A stretch of 64,000 nt of DNA. Source: Bradyrhizobium zhanjiangense (GTDB lineage Bacteria; Pseudomonadota; Alphaproteobacteria; Rhizobiales; Xanthobacteraceae). Below the pieces are notes generated by a model. That model ran no database searches. It saw nothing but the letters and a program-made list of their open reading frames with translations, and was not told the origin of the DNA. Positions 1 to 8,739 of the stretch are shown piece after piece. The stretch covers positions 2,253,001 through 2,317,000 of the forward strand of contig NZ_CP022221.1 in assembly GCF_004114935.1 (NCBI RefSeq), in the 5' to 3' direction. How positions within the stretch are numbered: position 1 is the stretch's first letter; every line of letters begins with the position of its first letter. The position numbers and the translations under genes were made by a program.

Positions 1-81
1 CTTGGTCTTGCGCTGATCCTCGCGAGCTTCTTGATCGCGTTTATTCGAGGTCTCAGTGATCTCCTCGGACAAGAGAGCTAA
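1..81 (+). CDS. C-terminal tail of a membrane protein (cut by window edge)
   Basis: Frame 1 is open from the first base to a TAA at 79-81 and encodes 26 residues, beginning LGLALILASFLIAFIRGLSD. This is one hydrophobic helix followed by a short polar tail, as at the end of an inner-membrane protein. The start lies outside the window and the family cannot be named from so little sequence. Confidence 0.4.
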   Translation, partial: LGLALILASFLIAFIRGLSDLLGQES

Positions 82-527
82 ATCCCGCGATGGTGTCTTC
101 GCATTGAGTGGGTGTGACCCTTCACTAGGACCCGGGAATCTCCCATGAGCTCACCACCGCGAGGTCTCCCGCCATCTGAATGGCCTCATTTCGGCGCCCT
201 TTCAGGGGCTTAGCGGCCCCTGAAGGGCGTTGGAGGCCTGGATTTCGATGAAATGAATGTCATCGTCGAAGGCCGAATGGCGCGTCCGAACGAGAAGCAG
301 ATACCGGTCCTCCGGGATTGATCGAGACCACCGTCAACCCAGCGTGTAGCGTCGGCTTGGCGAGCGCGCAGGACGCCAATGAAATCGTGCGAAGGAAGAT
401 GAACGTGCGGCCGAAAACGGTTTCCTCGACCTCCGCATCTCCCAGCGGTATTTCCTGCGATCCCCTAAACCAATCGAACATGCGGATCGCTGCATCCTCG
501 GATTTCGGCGGCCGCAGCAAAAAAGAC
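82..527. other. Stretch without a convincing gene
   Basis: Short open frames exist on both strands (about 86 codons on minus, 88 on plus, overlapping each other), but neither resembles a known family or has a good ribosome-binding site. A GC-rich partial inverted repeat lies near 195-232 (ccctttcaggggc and gcccctgaagggc), which could act as a terminator-like hairpin for the gene ending at 81. No T-tract follows. Confidence 0.4.
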
Positions 528-1601
528 CTAAGCCTTCGTCGCTTCAGGACCTTTCTCTACGAGGTGACGAATAAGGTTGGATAAAAAGAAATAAACGCTG
601 ACCAGACCCTGCCGGGCCTCGGCGACGGTAACCTCGGCATGCACACCCTTGGAGGCCAAGTCATTCAACCGACGAAAGAAGACCTCCAGATGATCGAGCT
701 CAGCCGTCAGCAACTCACGCGCCGTCGAATCGCGCAGCTTGACTCGCATGAACTCTTGCAGCCGATTGAGGTACTGCTGGTCGCCCAATTTGCGCTCTTG
801 CCCATCCACACACCGAACAGGCGCCTCGCTGACCACTGGCCAGAATAGATCCGCAGCGGCTTTCAAGGCGCGGCGCACTTCCGTCAGGAGCAGCGCGCTA
901 TCCTCGCTGTCACCGGGGGCCGCGAGCTGGTTGGCCTTCATCAGCTTCTGCAAAACGTCATCGGCCCGACCTTTGAAGTAGTTGTGGACCTCATTCTGCA
1001 CGCCGTGAAGGAAGGATCCCTGCTGTTGCTCGGCCTTAAGCTGCTGCTCCATCGCGATCGCATAGTTCAGGCATCGAGACTTCAGCCGCGCCTTGATGGT
1101 GTGAAGCCCGGCGATGCGCTCGCGGAGGTCGGCCTTCTGCGGAAAGGCGGCAACCGTAAACGCTGCCACGTCATCAGGGGGCAAACCGGCAGGCGTCTTG
1201 AGATCGTCCAGGGCGCCCTGCCAACGCACGATTTCGGACTCGATCTCGCCAGCCGCCACCATCAAGACGTTTTCCGGCTCGTTCGTACCGGGGTCCGCGA
1301 ACCGGTTGATCGAATGAACGTCGAGATACCGATCGAGCGATTTTTTGTAGAGGAACTTCTTGGTCTCATCATTCAGGTGCTTCGTTTCTTCATGAAGGAC
1401 TCGAGCGATCTCACGCTTGTCTGGATAGAGCTCGCGAAGAAAAATCGCGGCATGGAGATAGTCTTTTGCGGTTCGCGCCACGCGCAGGCAGGCCATCACC
1501 GCGTTTTCGACACGGTCATGCTCGACATGGTCATGAATACGGGCGAGCGCTGCGGCAACATCCATGGCAATGACAATTGGCAGATGAATCGGCCCTATCA
1601 C
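528..1601 (-). CDS. Hypothetical helical protein
   Basis: A protein of about 357 residues read from a GTG at 1601; an in-frame ATG at 1565 would give 345 residues. It has no signal peptide or membrane segment and is rich in charged helices. The C-terminal third (segment with ELLTAELDHLEVFFRRLNDL and ASKGVHAEVTVAEARQGLVS) looks like a compact all-helical domain of the type seen at the end of HEPN/Abi-like proteins, but no catalytic Rx4-6H motif stands out, so this is only a resemblance. It lies about 45 bp downstream of the DUF2188 gene on the same strand and may be co-transcribed with it. Confidence 0.6.
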   Translation of the reverse strand: MIGPIHLPIVIAMDVAAALARIHDHVEHDRVENAVMACLRVARTAKDYLHAAIFLRELYPDKREIARVLHEETKHLNDETKKFLYKKSLDRYLDVHSINRFADPGTNEPENVLMVAAGEIESEIVRWQGALDDLKTPAGLPPDDVAAFTVAAFPQKADLRERIAGLHTIKARLKSRCLNYAIAMEQQLKAEQQQGSFLHGVQNEVHNYFKGRADDVLQKLMKANQLAAPGDSEDSALLLTEVRRALKAAADLFWPVVSEAPVRCVDGQERKLGDQQYLNRLQEFMRVKLRDSTARELLTAELDHLEVFFRRLNDLASKGVHAEVTVAEARQGLVSVYFFLSNLIRHLVEKGPEATKA

Positions 1602-1646
1602 CGCATGGGCGATGGCGTTTGCGCGAACATGTCGAAGAGAAAGAAG

Positions 1647-1850
1647 CTAAAGCTTGCGCCACTTGTCGCGCCCGGGGCCAATGTCCCGCACGCGCTCAAC
1701 GTGGATCGTGGCATGCGGATCGATGGCCCTGGCCCTGTCGATCGCCTGGCCTTGCGTGTCGGTGGTCGCGCTAGCGCGCTCTGCATTGGGCCGCAACACG
1801 TTGTAGCGACCATCCGGCCTCTGCTCGATGAAGAACTCGTTCTTGGCCAT
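1647..1850 (-). CDS. DUF2188 domain protein
   Basis: A 67-residue protein with the DUF2188 pattern: an N-terminal strand (NEFFIEQRPDGRYNVLRPNA), an alanine/threonine-rich helix containing TQGQAIDRARAI, then a strand (TIHVERV) and a basic tail. The length matches the family, which is mostly single-domain and of unknown function. A strong Shine-Dalgarno (TTAGGAGG) precedes the ATG at 1850. The gene is upstream of the hypothetical gene ending at 528 and probably leads a two-gene unit. Confidence 0.75.
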   Translation of the reverse strand: MAKNEFFIEQRPDGRYNVLRPNAERASATTDTQGQAIDRARAIDPHATIHVERVRDIGPGRDKWRKL

Positions 1851-2059
1851 AAGGCCTCCTAAATATGAATTTCGCGCTAACGATGACGCACCTTGGGTAT
1901 GCGCCAGTTATGTGTGCATGGTCCATCTTGCGATCAAGGGTAGTTGCGCAAATCACGCGGCCATGCCGGAACGCGAAGCGGTGGAATCAAGACCGCTCAG
2001 ATGACGCTACTTGCTGATGGCGCTCATGAGGTGGAAGCGGGTCTATGGCTGCTGAGAGT

Positions 2060-3179
2060 GACGCTATGGGGACTTCTCATCGCTAGAGTGACGCTCGGGA
2101 TTGTGATTGCGTCCCTGACCGCGCGCCATTGCAACTCCCATTCAGGCAATGACAGCCGCGATAGGCAGGCTGGCGGCTGGTGATACATCCACACTCGTGC
2201 CTGGGATTGGACGGCCTGACGAGATCGGCGAAATGGCAGATGCGGCCGAAGTCTTCAAGAGGGGCATGATCGAGGCTGATCATTTGCGAGCCGAGCAGGC
2301 GGAGGCCGAGGCTCGTGCACTTCATCAGCGCCGCACGGAGCTGCTGCAACTCGCGAGCCGCTTCGAGAGTGCGGTTGGAGAGATTGTACATAACTTCTCG
2401 TCGTCCTCAACCGAATTGGAGGCAGCCGCCAATACGCTCAGCAACACGGCCGAGGCGACGCAAAAGCTTTCTGCCCAGGTGTCTGTCGCCTCCGGGGAGG
2501 CTTCCGGCAATGTGCAAGCGGTCGCCTGCGCGACCGAGGAAATGAGTTCCTCGGTGACCGAAATAAGCCGGCAAGTTCAGGAAGCCGCTCTGATCGCGAG
2601 TGGCGCGGTTCGACAAGCCCATCAAACCAATGAGACCGCGTGAACGCGCTCTCGGCGGCGGCAACGCGCATCGGGGATGTCGTTGCGCTTATCAACAGTA
2701 TTGCCGGGCGGACCAATCTGCTGGCTTTGAATGCCACGATCGAAGCGGCACGAGCGGGCGAGGCGGGCCGAGGGTTTGCTGTCGTGGCAAGCGAAGTCAA
2801 GGCGTTGGCAGAGCAGACGGCAAGGGCGACAGGCGAGATCGCCAACCAGATCGATGGCATCCAATCGGCAACGCAGCAATCTGTTTCGGCGATCAGGGAT
2901 ATTGGCCTCACTATCGGCAGGCTATCTGAAATATCGTCGGCAATTGCCTCTGCGGTTGAAGAGCAGGGCGCCGCCACGCGGGAAATTTCGCGCAACATCC
3001 AGCATGCAGCGCAAGGGACAGAGCAGGTCGCCCCAAGCATTGTTGACGTGTAGCGCGGGGCCAATGAAACTGGCGCGGCTTTAGGTCAGCTCCTTGCTTC
3101 AGCGCAAATCCTATCCAGCGACAGCTCGCGGCTGAGGACTGAAGTGGAGAAGTTTCTGCAGACTGTTCGCGCCGCCTGA
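2060..3179 (+). pseudogene. Methyl-accepting chemotaxis protein, broken
   Basis: Remnant of a chemoreceptor. From about 2060 a short hydrophobic stretch (end of a transmembrane helix) leads, after a frame change near 2120, into a HAMP domain (PIQAMTAAIGRLAAGD, DEIGEMADAAEVFKRG). The cytoplasmic signalling domain follows with its hallmark hairpin ([35 protein letters not shown]). The frame is broken near 2640, where a TGA follows ETA and the receptor continues one frame over, and again by TAG at 3051-3053. Beyond that a further 42 sense codons match a receptor tail and end at 3179. The periplasmic sensor and first membrane helix are missing. The gene cannot make a receptor. Confidence 0.85.
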
Positions 3180-3194
3180 GTCTTCTGTCGCTCA

Positions 3195-3548
3195 ATGCAA
3201 ATAGGCAAACGATTTTGGATCGATTGCGAAACAAAGCCGGCAGGTACTCCGAGGAAAGCAGATCTGGCAGTCTCACAAGCTGCGGGCACAACAATTATCG
3301 CTCCGCCGTTTGGCCGGCCGAGACAACAGATCGTCGGCACGATAGGAGATTGCGAAAGGTTGCGGCAATGCATCGCTATTCTGCAGCGAGCTCTCGTCTC
3401 TCTTGAAAGAACCACTCGAGAACAAGATCGCCGCATCTGCGACGAACGGCGAGATCAAATAGAACATTTGAACCAACTGCTGATACAAAAGCTCGAGCAG
3501 TTGGCCCGGATCGACAAGTCGTTGTGGGACTGGCTTCGCGGGGCCTGA
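3195..3548 (+). CDS. Doubtful small hypothetical protein
   Basis: An open frame of 117 codons directly after the broken chemoreceptor. The second half is a predicted amphipathic coiled helix (ERLRQCIAILQRALVSLE, DQIEHLNQLLIQKLEQL), which argues for real coding, while the first half is low-information. No family is recognised and the start is weakly supported. Confidence 0.3.
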   Translation: MQIGKRFWIDCETKPAGTPRKADLAVSQAAGTTIIAPPFGRPRQQIVGTIGDCERLRQCIAILQRALVSLERTTREQDRRICDERRDQIEHLNQLLIQKLEQLARIDKSLWDWLRGA

Positions 3549-3619
3549 GCATGTGCCTGCATTTGATCATCTCCCATCGTGGCTTCTTGAAACGGCTCCT
3601 GTGATGTTGTTGTCTTGAC

Positions 3620-3637
3620 TTACCCAATGTTACCCAA
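3620..3637 (+). promoter_or_regulatory. Putative operator: tandem TTACCCAA, 10-bp spacing
   Basis: TTACCCAA at 3620-3627 is repeated exactly at 3630-3637, putting both units on the same face of the helix. It lies 118 bp before the start of the sugar-binding-protein gene in an otherwise empty gap. The same arrangement occurs at 13095, 51714, 57279 and, with one degenerate half, 63447. It is probably the binding site of a cluster-specific regulator; the regulator encoded at 10692-12473 is the obvious candidate. Confidence 0.6.
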
Positions 3638-3755
3638 CTTCGATCTGAATGGGTGCATATGGGCGGAAAATGACGGTTAGCGTTCCCAATACTCGCGGCC
3701 CTGGAAGAAGAGGGGCACGTGAACTTGCGGGCCAAAGAGCCCAGAGGAGGGACTG

Positions 3756-5129
3756 ATGCCAAGGACGCTAGCCGCTTTGCGCGGCCATTCGGCTCATTTC
3801 GCCAGAACCGCTCTGATTTGCTCAACTCTCTTGGCCGGTGCGGCCGCGGCCAAAGCGGAGGATATCAACTGGCGCCAGTTCGAGGGCGCTTCGATCGTGT
3901 GGGCTTATGATATCCATCCGTATGCTGACGCGGTTGCAGCACAGCTGCCCGAGTTCGAGAAGTTGACAGGTATCAAGGTGACGCCCGAGCTTTATCCGGA
4001 CGACGCCTACTGGAATAAGCTGACCATCCAGCTAAGCACAAAGTCGCCCTCGTGGGACGTGGTCGGCACGGGGATTCAGCCGGCTTGGGATCTCGCGCCA
4101 GGTCAACTTCTTGAGCCGCTCGATCGTTATCTGAACGACCCCAAGCTCACCTCGGCAAGCTACGATTACAAGGACTTCTTCCCCGCACTACGTGACGCGC
4201 TGACATGGGAGATCAAGGGCGGGCAGATCGAGGCCGGCCGCGGTCAGGTGTGGGCCATCCCCCACGGTTTCGAAAACATCCAATTGTTCTACCGCAAGGA
4301 CATTCTGGACAAGCACGGCATCAAGGTCCCGACGACTCCGCCGGAAATGTCCGCCGCTTGCGAAAAGCTGAAATCTGCCGATCCCGGGATCACACCTCTG
4401 GGCGTGCGGGGAGTGCGCTTTTGGAGCAGCATCCACACGGCCGCAATCTCGATCGCCAAGTCCTATGGTGTGCACGACTTCGTCGTCAAGGACGGCAAGT
4501 TGGAAACCGGTCTCGATTCGCGCGAGTCGATCGCCTTCCACAAGGACTATGTGGAGATGATCAAGAAGTGCGCTGCCCCGTCCTTTGCCAACGACAACTG
4601 GTACCAAGTGGTCGATGGTATCAATTCGGGTCGGACCGCGATGGCGATCGATTCCAACATGTTCGGGTTCTGGAACAACGTTGCGGGCAAGCCTGCTTCG
4701 GGAAAGATCGCATTCGCTCCCCCGCTGCGCGCTCCGAACGGCAAGAATTTCGAATCGAACATCTGGATCTGGTCCCTGGCCATGAATGCTGCCTCCCAGA
4801 AAAAGGGAGCGGCCTGGCTGTTCATTCAGTGGGCTACGTCAAAGCAGGTCGAGCTGAACGGCGCCGTCGCCGGGAAGCTCGTCAACTCTCCGCGTGCTTC
4901 GACCTGGAGCGACAAGGTTTGGCTCGACTATGCGGCTAAACCGGAATTCACGAACTTTGTGGATACCTTCAAAAGCGTGCAGGACAGGGCGGCGCTCGCC
5001 TTTACACCGCGCGTAGGGTTTGCCGAGGCCATGAACGCCTGGGCAGTCGCCATGCAGAAAATGGTCAATGGCGCGGACGTGAAGGCGACGTTGACCGACC
5101 TCGCCTCCGAGATCCGCTCTTCCATGTAA
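3756..5129 (+). CDS. ABC transporter sugar-binding protein (family 1)
   Basis: A periplasmic solute-binding protein of 457 residues, the usual size for MalE/UgpB-like carbohydrate binders. A signal peptide covers about residues 1-34 (basic start, hydrophobic RTALICSTLLAGAAAAKA). The mature protein shows the fold's landmarks: WAYDIHPYADAV, FEKLTGIKVTPELYPDDAYW, a hinge segment near GIQPAWDLAPGQLLEPLDRY, and a C-terminal segment with WLFIQWATSK. A strong ribosome-binding site (GAGGAGGG) precedes ATG 3756. It begins a seven-gene operon with its own permeases and, further down, its ATPase. The substrate is not evident; a kinase, dehydrogenase and phosphatase in the operon suggest a sugar or polyol. 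Confidence 0.9.
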   Translation: MPRTLAALRGHSAHFARTALICSTLLAGAAAAKAEDINWRQFEGASIVWAYDIHPYADAVAAQLPEFEKLTGIKVTPELYPDDAYWNKLTIQLSTKSPSWDVVGTGIQPAWDLAPGQLLEPLDRYLNDPKLTSASYDYKDFFPALRDALTWEIKGGQIEAGRGQVWAIPHGFENIQLFYRKDILDKHGIKVPTTPPEMSAACEKLKSADPGITPLGVRGVRFWSSIHTAAISIAKSYGVHDFVVKDGKLETGLDSRESIAFHKDYVEMIKKCAAPSFANDNWYQVVDGINSGRTAMAIDSNMFGFWNNVAGKPASGKIAFAPPLRAPNGKNFESNIWIWSLAMNAASQKKGAAWLFIQWATSKQVELNGAVAGKLVNSPRASTWSDKVWLDYAAKPEFTNFVDTFKSVQDRAALAFTPRVGFAEAMNAWAVAMQKMVNGADVKATLTDLASEIRSSM

Positions 5130-5138
5130 GGCGGTCGG

Positions 5139-5167
5139 GGGGGCCGCATAAGGGTTTGCCGGCCCCC
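5139..5167 (+). other. GC-rich intercistronic hairpin
   Basis: GGGGGCCG (5139-5146) pairs with CGGCCCCC (5160-5167) around a 13-nt loop, directly between the binding-protein stop and the first permease. No T-run follows. Such hairpins commonly protect the abundant binding-protein mRNA from decay and lower permease expression; that role is inferred from position. Confidence 0.6.
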
Positions 5168-5199
5168 ACCACGCCCGAGTATCTTTTGAGAAGTGAGCG

Positions 5200-6162
5200 A
5201 TGGACCTTCGAGGCACCGACGCAACCGTGACGTTACAATCATCGGCAGGCCAACTGGCACCATCCAAAAACGAGCAGGTGCAAAGCGTCGAGCAGCATGC
5301 GCTTGACTGGTGGAGCCTTGCTGCGATTGCGCCCGCCATCATCATCCTGCTTGGATTTCTCTTTCTGTTTTTCTATGGGGTCTTTCAATCGCTGACCGAT
5401 CTCAAGTTTGGTCGTCCTCTGGTTCGCTTCATTGGATTCACCAACTATGAAGTGGCGATCAAGACCCAGGATTTCTGGAACAGCGTCCGGGCGACTATGG
5501 CGTATGCCTGCTCCGCGGTGCTCGCGGAAGCGTTGTTTGGGCTTGCGCTTGCCAAATTGTTCGCGAGTGGGGTGTTCCTTGCCCGGATGATGCGACCCGT
5601 CATTCTCCTTCCGTTGGTGCTGCCGCCAATGAGCGTCGCCTTGATGTGGACCACAATGATGGATCCGCAGAATGGGATCCTGAACTATTTGCTCTCGCTC
5701 ATTGGGATCGGCCGGTTCGCATGGATTTCAGACGCCAGCACGGCGATGTTCTCGCTGGTTCTCATCGACATATGGACTTATACGCCATTTTTCGCGCTGA
5801 TCATCTTCGCCGGCTTGCAGGGCATCAACGATGAGGTCAGAGAAGCTGCGCGGGTCAATGGGGCGAAGGGTTGGGCAACGTTCCTCCATATCGAGCTTCC
5901 GCTCATCGCGCCATACATCCTGATCGCCGCGATATTTCGGCTGATCGAATCGCTCAATCAGTTCGATATCGTCTTCGGAACAACGCAAGGAGGCCCGGGT
6001 GACAGTACCTCCGTGCTCTCGGTCCGTGCCTATATCACGGCCTTTCAAAATCTTGCCTTCGGGCGTGGTGCAGCACTCATGGTCGTCAACTGGTTGATCG
6101 TGCTTCTCGGGACTTTGGCCATGGTGAAATTGTGGCGCTCGGTCCGGCAGCGTGTAAGCTAG
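5200..6162 (+). CDS. ABC transporter permease (MalF/UgpA type)
   Basis: A 320-residue inner-membrane protein with about six hydrophobic segments, the first near residues 45-65 (AIAPAIIILLGFLFLFFYGV). The ATPase-coupling EAA loop is present as EVREAARVNGAKGWATFLHI followed by ELPLIAPYI. It would form the transmembrane pore with the next gene. ATG 5200 lies just after a TGAGAAGTGAGCG ribosome-binding region and 70 bp after the binding-protein gene. Confidence 0.9.
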   Translation: MDLRGTDATVTLQSSAGQLAPSKNEQVQSVEQHALDWWSLAAIAPAIIILLGFLFLFFYGVFQSLTDLKFGRPLVRFIGFTNYEVAIKTQDFWNSVRATMAYACSAVLAEALFGLALAKLFASGVFLARMMRPVILLPLVLPPMSVALMWTTMMDPQNGILNYLLSLIGIGRFAWISDASTAMFSLVLIDIWTYTPFFALIIFAGLQGINDEVREAARVNGAKGWATFLHIELPLIAPYILIAAIFRLIESLNQFDIVFGTTQGGPGDSTSVLSVRAYITAFQNLAFGRGAALMVVNWLIVLLGTLAMVKLWRSVRQRVS

Positions 6163-6173
6163 AGGAGGCTGAG

Positions 6174-7034
6174 TTGCGGCTAAATCGCTCAACGCCTGCA
6201 AGCGTGCTCCTCAATTTTCTGGTTATCGCCTGTACGCTGATCCTGACATTTCCGCTGGTCTGGATCGTGATGATGTCGCTGAAGCAGCAGGCGGAGGTCA
6301 TGACCTGGCCGCCGCGCTTCATATTCAAGCCGACTTTCGAAAACTTCCGCGTTTTGTTCGATGCAGCCGAGGCCGGGGCAACAAGCTACGGGACCATCAA
6401 GGTTGATTTCCTGACGCCGGTCACCAACAGCGTTGTGATCTCGCTTGGCGCGGTGCTCGTATCGCTGATCGCGGGCGTGCCTGCGGGCTACGTCCTGGCG
6501 AGGCGTGATATCCCCATGAAGGAGGACATCGCATTCTTCATTCTGGGCTTCCGCTTCGCGCCGGCGCTCCTCGTCGTCATACCGCTGTTCAGCGTGTTCC
6601 AGACAGTCGCTCTTTATGACACCTATTTCGGTATGATCTGGGTCTATCAGGTCGTCACGCTGCCGATGATCATCTGGCTGAGCCGTTCATATATCGAGGA
6701 CATCCCAAAGGACATTGAGGAGGCGGCCGCCATGGATGGTGCAAAACCATTCCGGGTTGTCTGGCATATCGTCCTTCCGCTTCTAAAGCCCGGCTTGATA
6801 GGCGCTTCGTTGCTCATTTTCCTGCTTGCGTGGCATAACTTCGCGCTCGGCCTGATCCTCAGTTCGACGAAAGCACCGGTCACCGTCGCCCTCCTCAAGC
6901 TGCTCAATCCGGGCGTTCAGTTCTATCCGGTCATGGCTGCGGGTCTGGTGGTGACCATGATTGTGCCGGTTGTGCTGATCATCCTTGGCCAGCGTCATCT
7001 CGAACGTGGTCTTACCTTCGGGGCCGTGAAATGA
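6174..7034 (+). CDS. ABC transporter permease (MalG/UgpE type)
   Basis: The second permease of the carbohydrate importer, about 286 residues with six membrane spans and a clear EAA loop (DIEEAAAMDGAKPFRVVWHI, then VLPLLKPGL). A TTG at 6174 is preferred as start because AGAGGAGG sits 4 nt upstream and this gives a normal N-terminus; an upstream ATG at 6132 would overlap the previous gene by 31 bp. The stop overlaps the next start (ATGA at 7031-7034), so translation with the kinase gene is probably coupled. Confidence 0.88.
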   Translation: MRLNRSTPASVLLNFLVIACTLILTFPLVWIVMMSLKQQAEVMTWPPRFIFKPTFENFRVLFDAAEAGATSYGTIKVDFLTPVTNSVVISLGAVLVSLIAGVPAGYVLARRDIPMKEDIAFFILGFRFAPALLVVIPLFSVFQTVALYDTYFGMIWVYQVVTLPMIIWLSRSYIEDIPKDIEEAAAMDGAKPFRVVWHIVLPLLKPGLIGASLLIFLLAWHNFALGLILSSTKAPVTVALLKLLNPGVQFYPVMAAGLVVTMIVPVVLIILGQRHLERGLTFGAVK

Positions 7035-7972
7035 GCCCGAGGCCATTGATGTTCTTTGGAACGACCAATCTCGACCTCTGCTTCAACGTCGAGCGGCTTC
7101 CAACGCCCGGTGAAAGCCTGATGGGAAGCTTGAAGCGGCATGCGGGAGGCAAGGGCGCCAATCAGGCGGTCGCCGCCGCTCGATTGGGCCTTCGGCCGAG
7201 CTTTTACACCCGGCTTGGCGATGACGACGACGGTCGATCGTTGCTGCAAGCGCTGCGTGAGGCAGGTGTCGGTCTCGATGCGGTGGCGGTGTGCCCAGGG
7301 GAGATATCGGGTTCAGCTCTCGTCCTGGTCGGTGACGATGGCTCCAACATGATCGTCATAGACCCCGGAGCCAACGCAAATGTCACACCAAGCATGGTCG
7401 AAAAGGCCGCCGAATTCATTGAGCGGGACGCAATTGTCGTTGCCGAGATGGGCATGCCGGTTGGCGCGCTCAATCACCTCTTTGCAATGAAGAGCGTCAA
7501 AGGATTCGAGCTCATTTTCAACCCGGCCCCCGTGAGGGCCGGCCTATCGGCGGCGGCGTGGAGGAGTGTTGATTTCGTCACGCCAAACCAGACCGAGGCT
7601 TTCGAGCTCACCGGCGTCGAGGTGCACGACTTCGACAGCGCCGCTCATGCGGCCGGAAAGCTCCTTGATCTCGGCCCGAGAGCAACCCTGATCACGCTTG
7701 GCGCGCAGGGGGCCTACTACGCCGATGCCAACGCAACTTTTGCGCTCCGGGCATTTCCTGTGAAGGTCGTTGATACGACCGCCGCAGGCGATGCCTTCAA
7801 TGGAGCCTTCGCAGCCTCTCTTGCTCAGCGGCTGCCGATACGGCAAGCGGTCAAGAAGGCCCTTGCAGTGGCAGCGCTGTGTGTAACGCGACGCGGCGCG
7901 CAAAGCGCAATGCCAAGCAGCGAAGCCGTCGACGAGTTTCTCGAATCTCAAACTATCCTGGAGTTGGAATGA
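7031..7972 (+). CDS. PfkB-family carbohydrate kinase
   Basis: A 313-residue ribokinase-like enzyme transferring phosphate from ATP to a sugar. The N-terminal substrate motif (NLDLCFNVERLPTPGESL) is followed by the first family signature (GGKGANQAVAAARLG). The C-terminal signature DTTAAGDAFNGAFAASLA holds the catalytic Asp of the GAGD-type motif, here AAGD. Length is normal for the family. The start overlaps the permease stop by 4 bp and the stop overlaps the next start. The sugar is not identifiable; it presumably acts on the imported compound or its oxidised product. Confidence 0.9.
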   Translation: MSPRPLMFFGTTNLDLCFNVERLPTPGESLMGSLKRHAGGKGANQAVAAARLGLRPSFYTRLGDDDDGRSLLQALREAGVGLDAVAVCPGEISGSALVLVGDDGSNMIVIDPGANANVTPSMVEKAAEFIERDAIVVAEMGMPVGALNHLFAMKSVKGFELIFNPAPVRAGLSAAAWRSVDFVTPNQTEAFELTGVEVHDFDSAAHAAGKLLDLGPRATLITLGAQGAYYADANATFALRAFPVKVVDTTAAGDAFNGAFAASLAQRLPIRQAVKKALAVAALCVTRRGAQSAMPSSEAVDEFLESQTILELE

Positions 7973-8739
7973 CCGAACAGTTCTCAGTTGCGGACAGGAC
8001 CGTGCTCGTGACCGGTTCGGGTGGAGGCATTGGCTCAGCCATTGCCAATGCTTTCCGTCAAGGCGGTGCGAACGTCCTGGCCACCGACGCAAATGTGGAA
8101 AGCCTCCGGGACATTCTAACGCGCTTGCCGTACGGCAACGGCATCCTGCCGATGAGCATGGATGTGTCACGAGAAGACGATGTCGGCAGGGTGCTTGATG
8201 AGATCGCCAAGCGCTTCGGCAGGCTCGATGTCCTGATCAACAACGCCGGGATAAAATCGGCTGAGCCGCTTCTGACCGGAAATGCCGACAGAATCGAAAA
8301 AACCATCCAGATCAATTCCGTCGCGGTGCTGCGCTGTGCCAAGCTGGCGGTCGAGCGCTTCATGAAGAGCAAGGGCGGCCGCATCGTCAATGTCGGGTCC
8401 TCGTTGTCATCTCAAGGCGCGGTTTTCAACTACCAGGCTGGCGGCGCCGACTATTGCTTGTCAAAAGCCATCGTGCACGATGTGACAAAGCTGCTCGCTT
8501 ACGAATGTGCTCCGCTCAAGATCAACGTCAACGCAATTGCACCCGGGATTATCGACACGCCCATGCACGGCCGCCCTAGGGAAGAGACCGAAGCGCGTCA
8601 TAGTGGACGGATTCCACTGGGCCGGGTCGGATTGCCGGAGGATATCGCAGGGCTCGCGGTGTTCCTGGCTAGCCCCGCAGCCTCCTACATGACCGGGCAG
8701 ATCGTCCATGTGAATGGCGGGATGCTGATGAATGGCTAG
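7969..8739 (+). CDS. Short-chain dehydrogenase/reductase
   Basis: A classical SDR of 256 residues using NAD(P). The cofactor motif is VTGSGGGIGSAIA, with NNAG near residue 90, a serine segment (IVNVGSSLSS), the YxxxK pair as DYCLSKAIV, and a C-terminal MTGQIVHVNGG. ATG 7969 overlaps the kinase stop; a longer reading from 7879 lies inside the kinase gene and is rejected. In this operon it most likely oxidises a sugar alcohol or sugar before or after phosphorylation (inference). Confidence 0.9.
   Translation: MTEQFSVADRTVLVTGSGGGIGSAIANAFRQGGANVLATDANVESLRDILTRLPYGNGILPMSMDVSREDDVGRVLDEIAKRFGRLDVLINNAGIKSAEPLLTGNADRIEKTIQINSVAVLRCAKLAVERFMKSKGGRIVNVGSSLSSQGAVFNYQAGGADYCLSKAIVHDVTKLLAYECAPLKINVNAIAPGIIDTPMHGRPREETEARHSGRIPLGRVGLPEDIAGLAVFLASPAASYMTGQIVHVNGGMLMNG

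Noticed and set aside
984..1862. Plus-strand open frame of 292 codons
   Set aside because: It is the complement of the minus-strand hypothetical gene and the DUF2188 gene, both with better starts and protein-like sequence.
3712..3728. GGGGCACGTGAACTTGC looks like a sigma-54 (-24/-12) promoter before the sugar-binding-protein gene
   Set aside because: The GG-to-GC spacing is 11 nt instead of the strict 10, and no comparable element stands before the other operons with the same operator. The neighbouring AAA regulator also lacks GAFTGA.
7879..7968. N-terminal extension of the SDR dehydrogenase
   Set aside because: It lies inside the kinase gene and encodes an arginine-rich sequence; ATG 7969 overlaps the kinase stop in the operon's usual manner.
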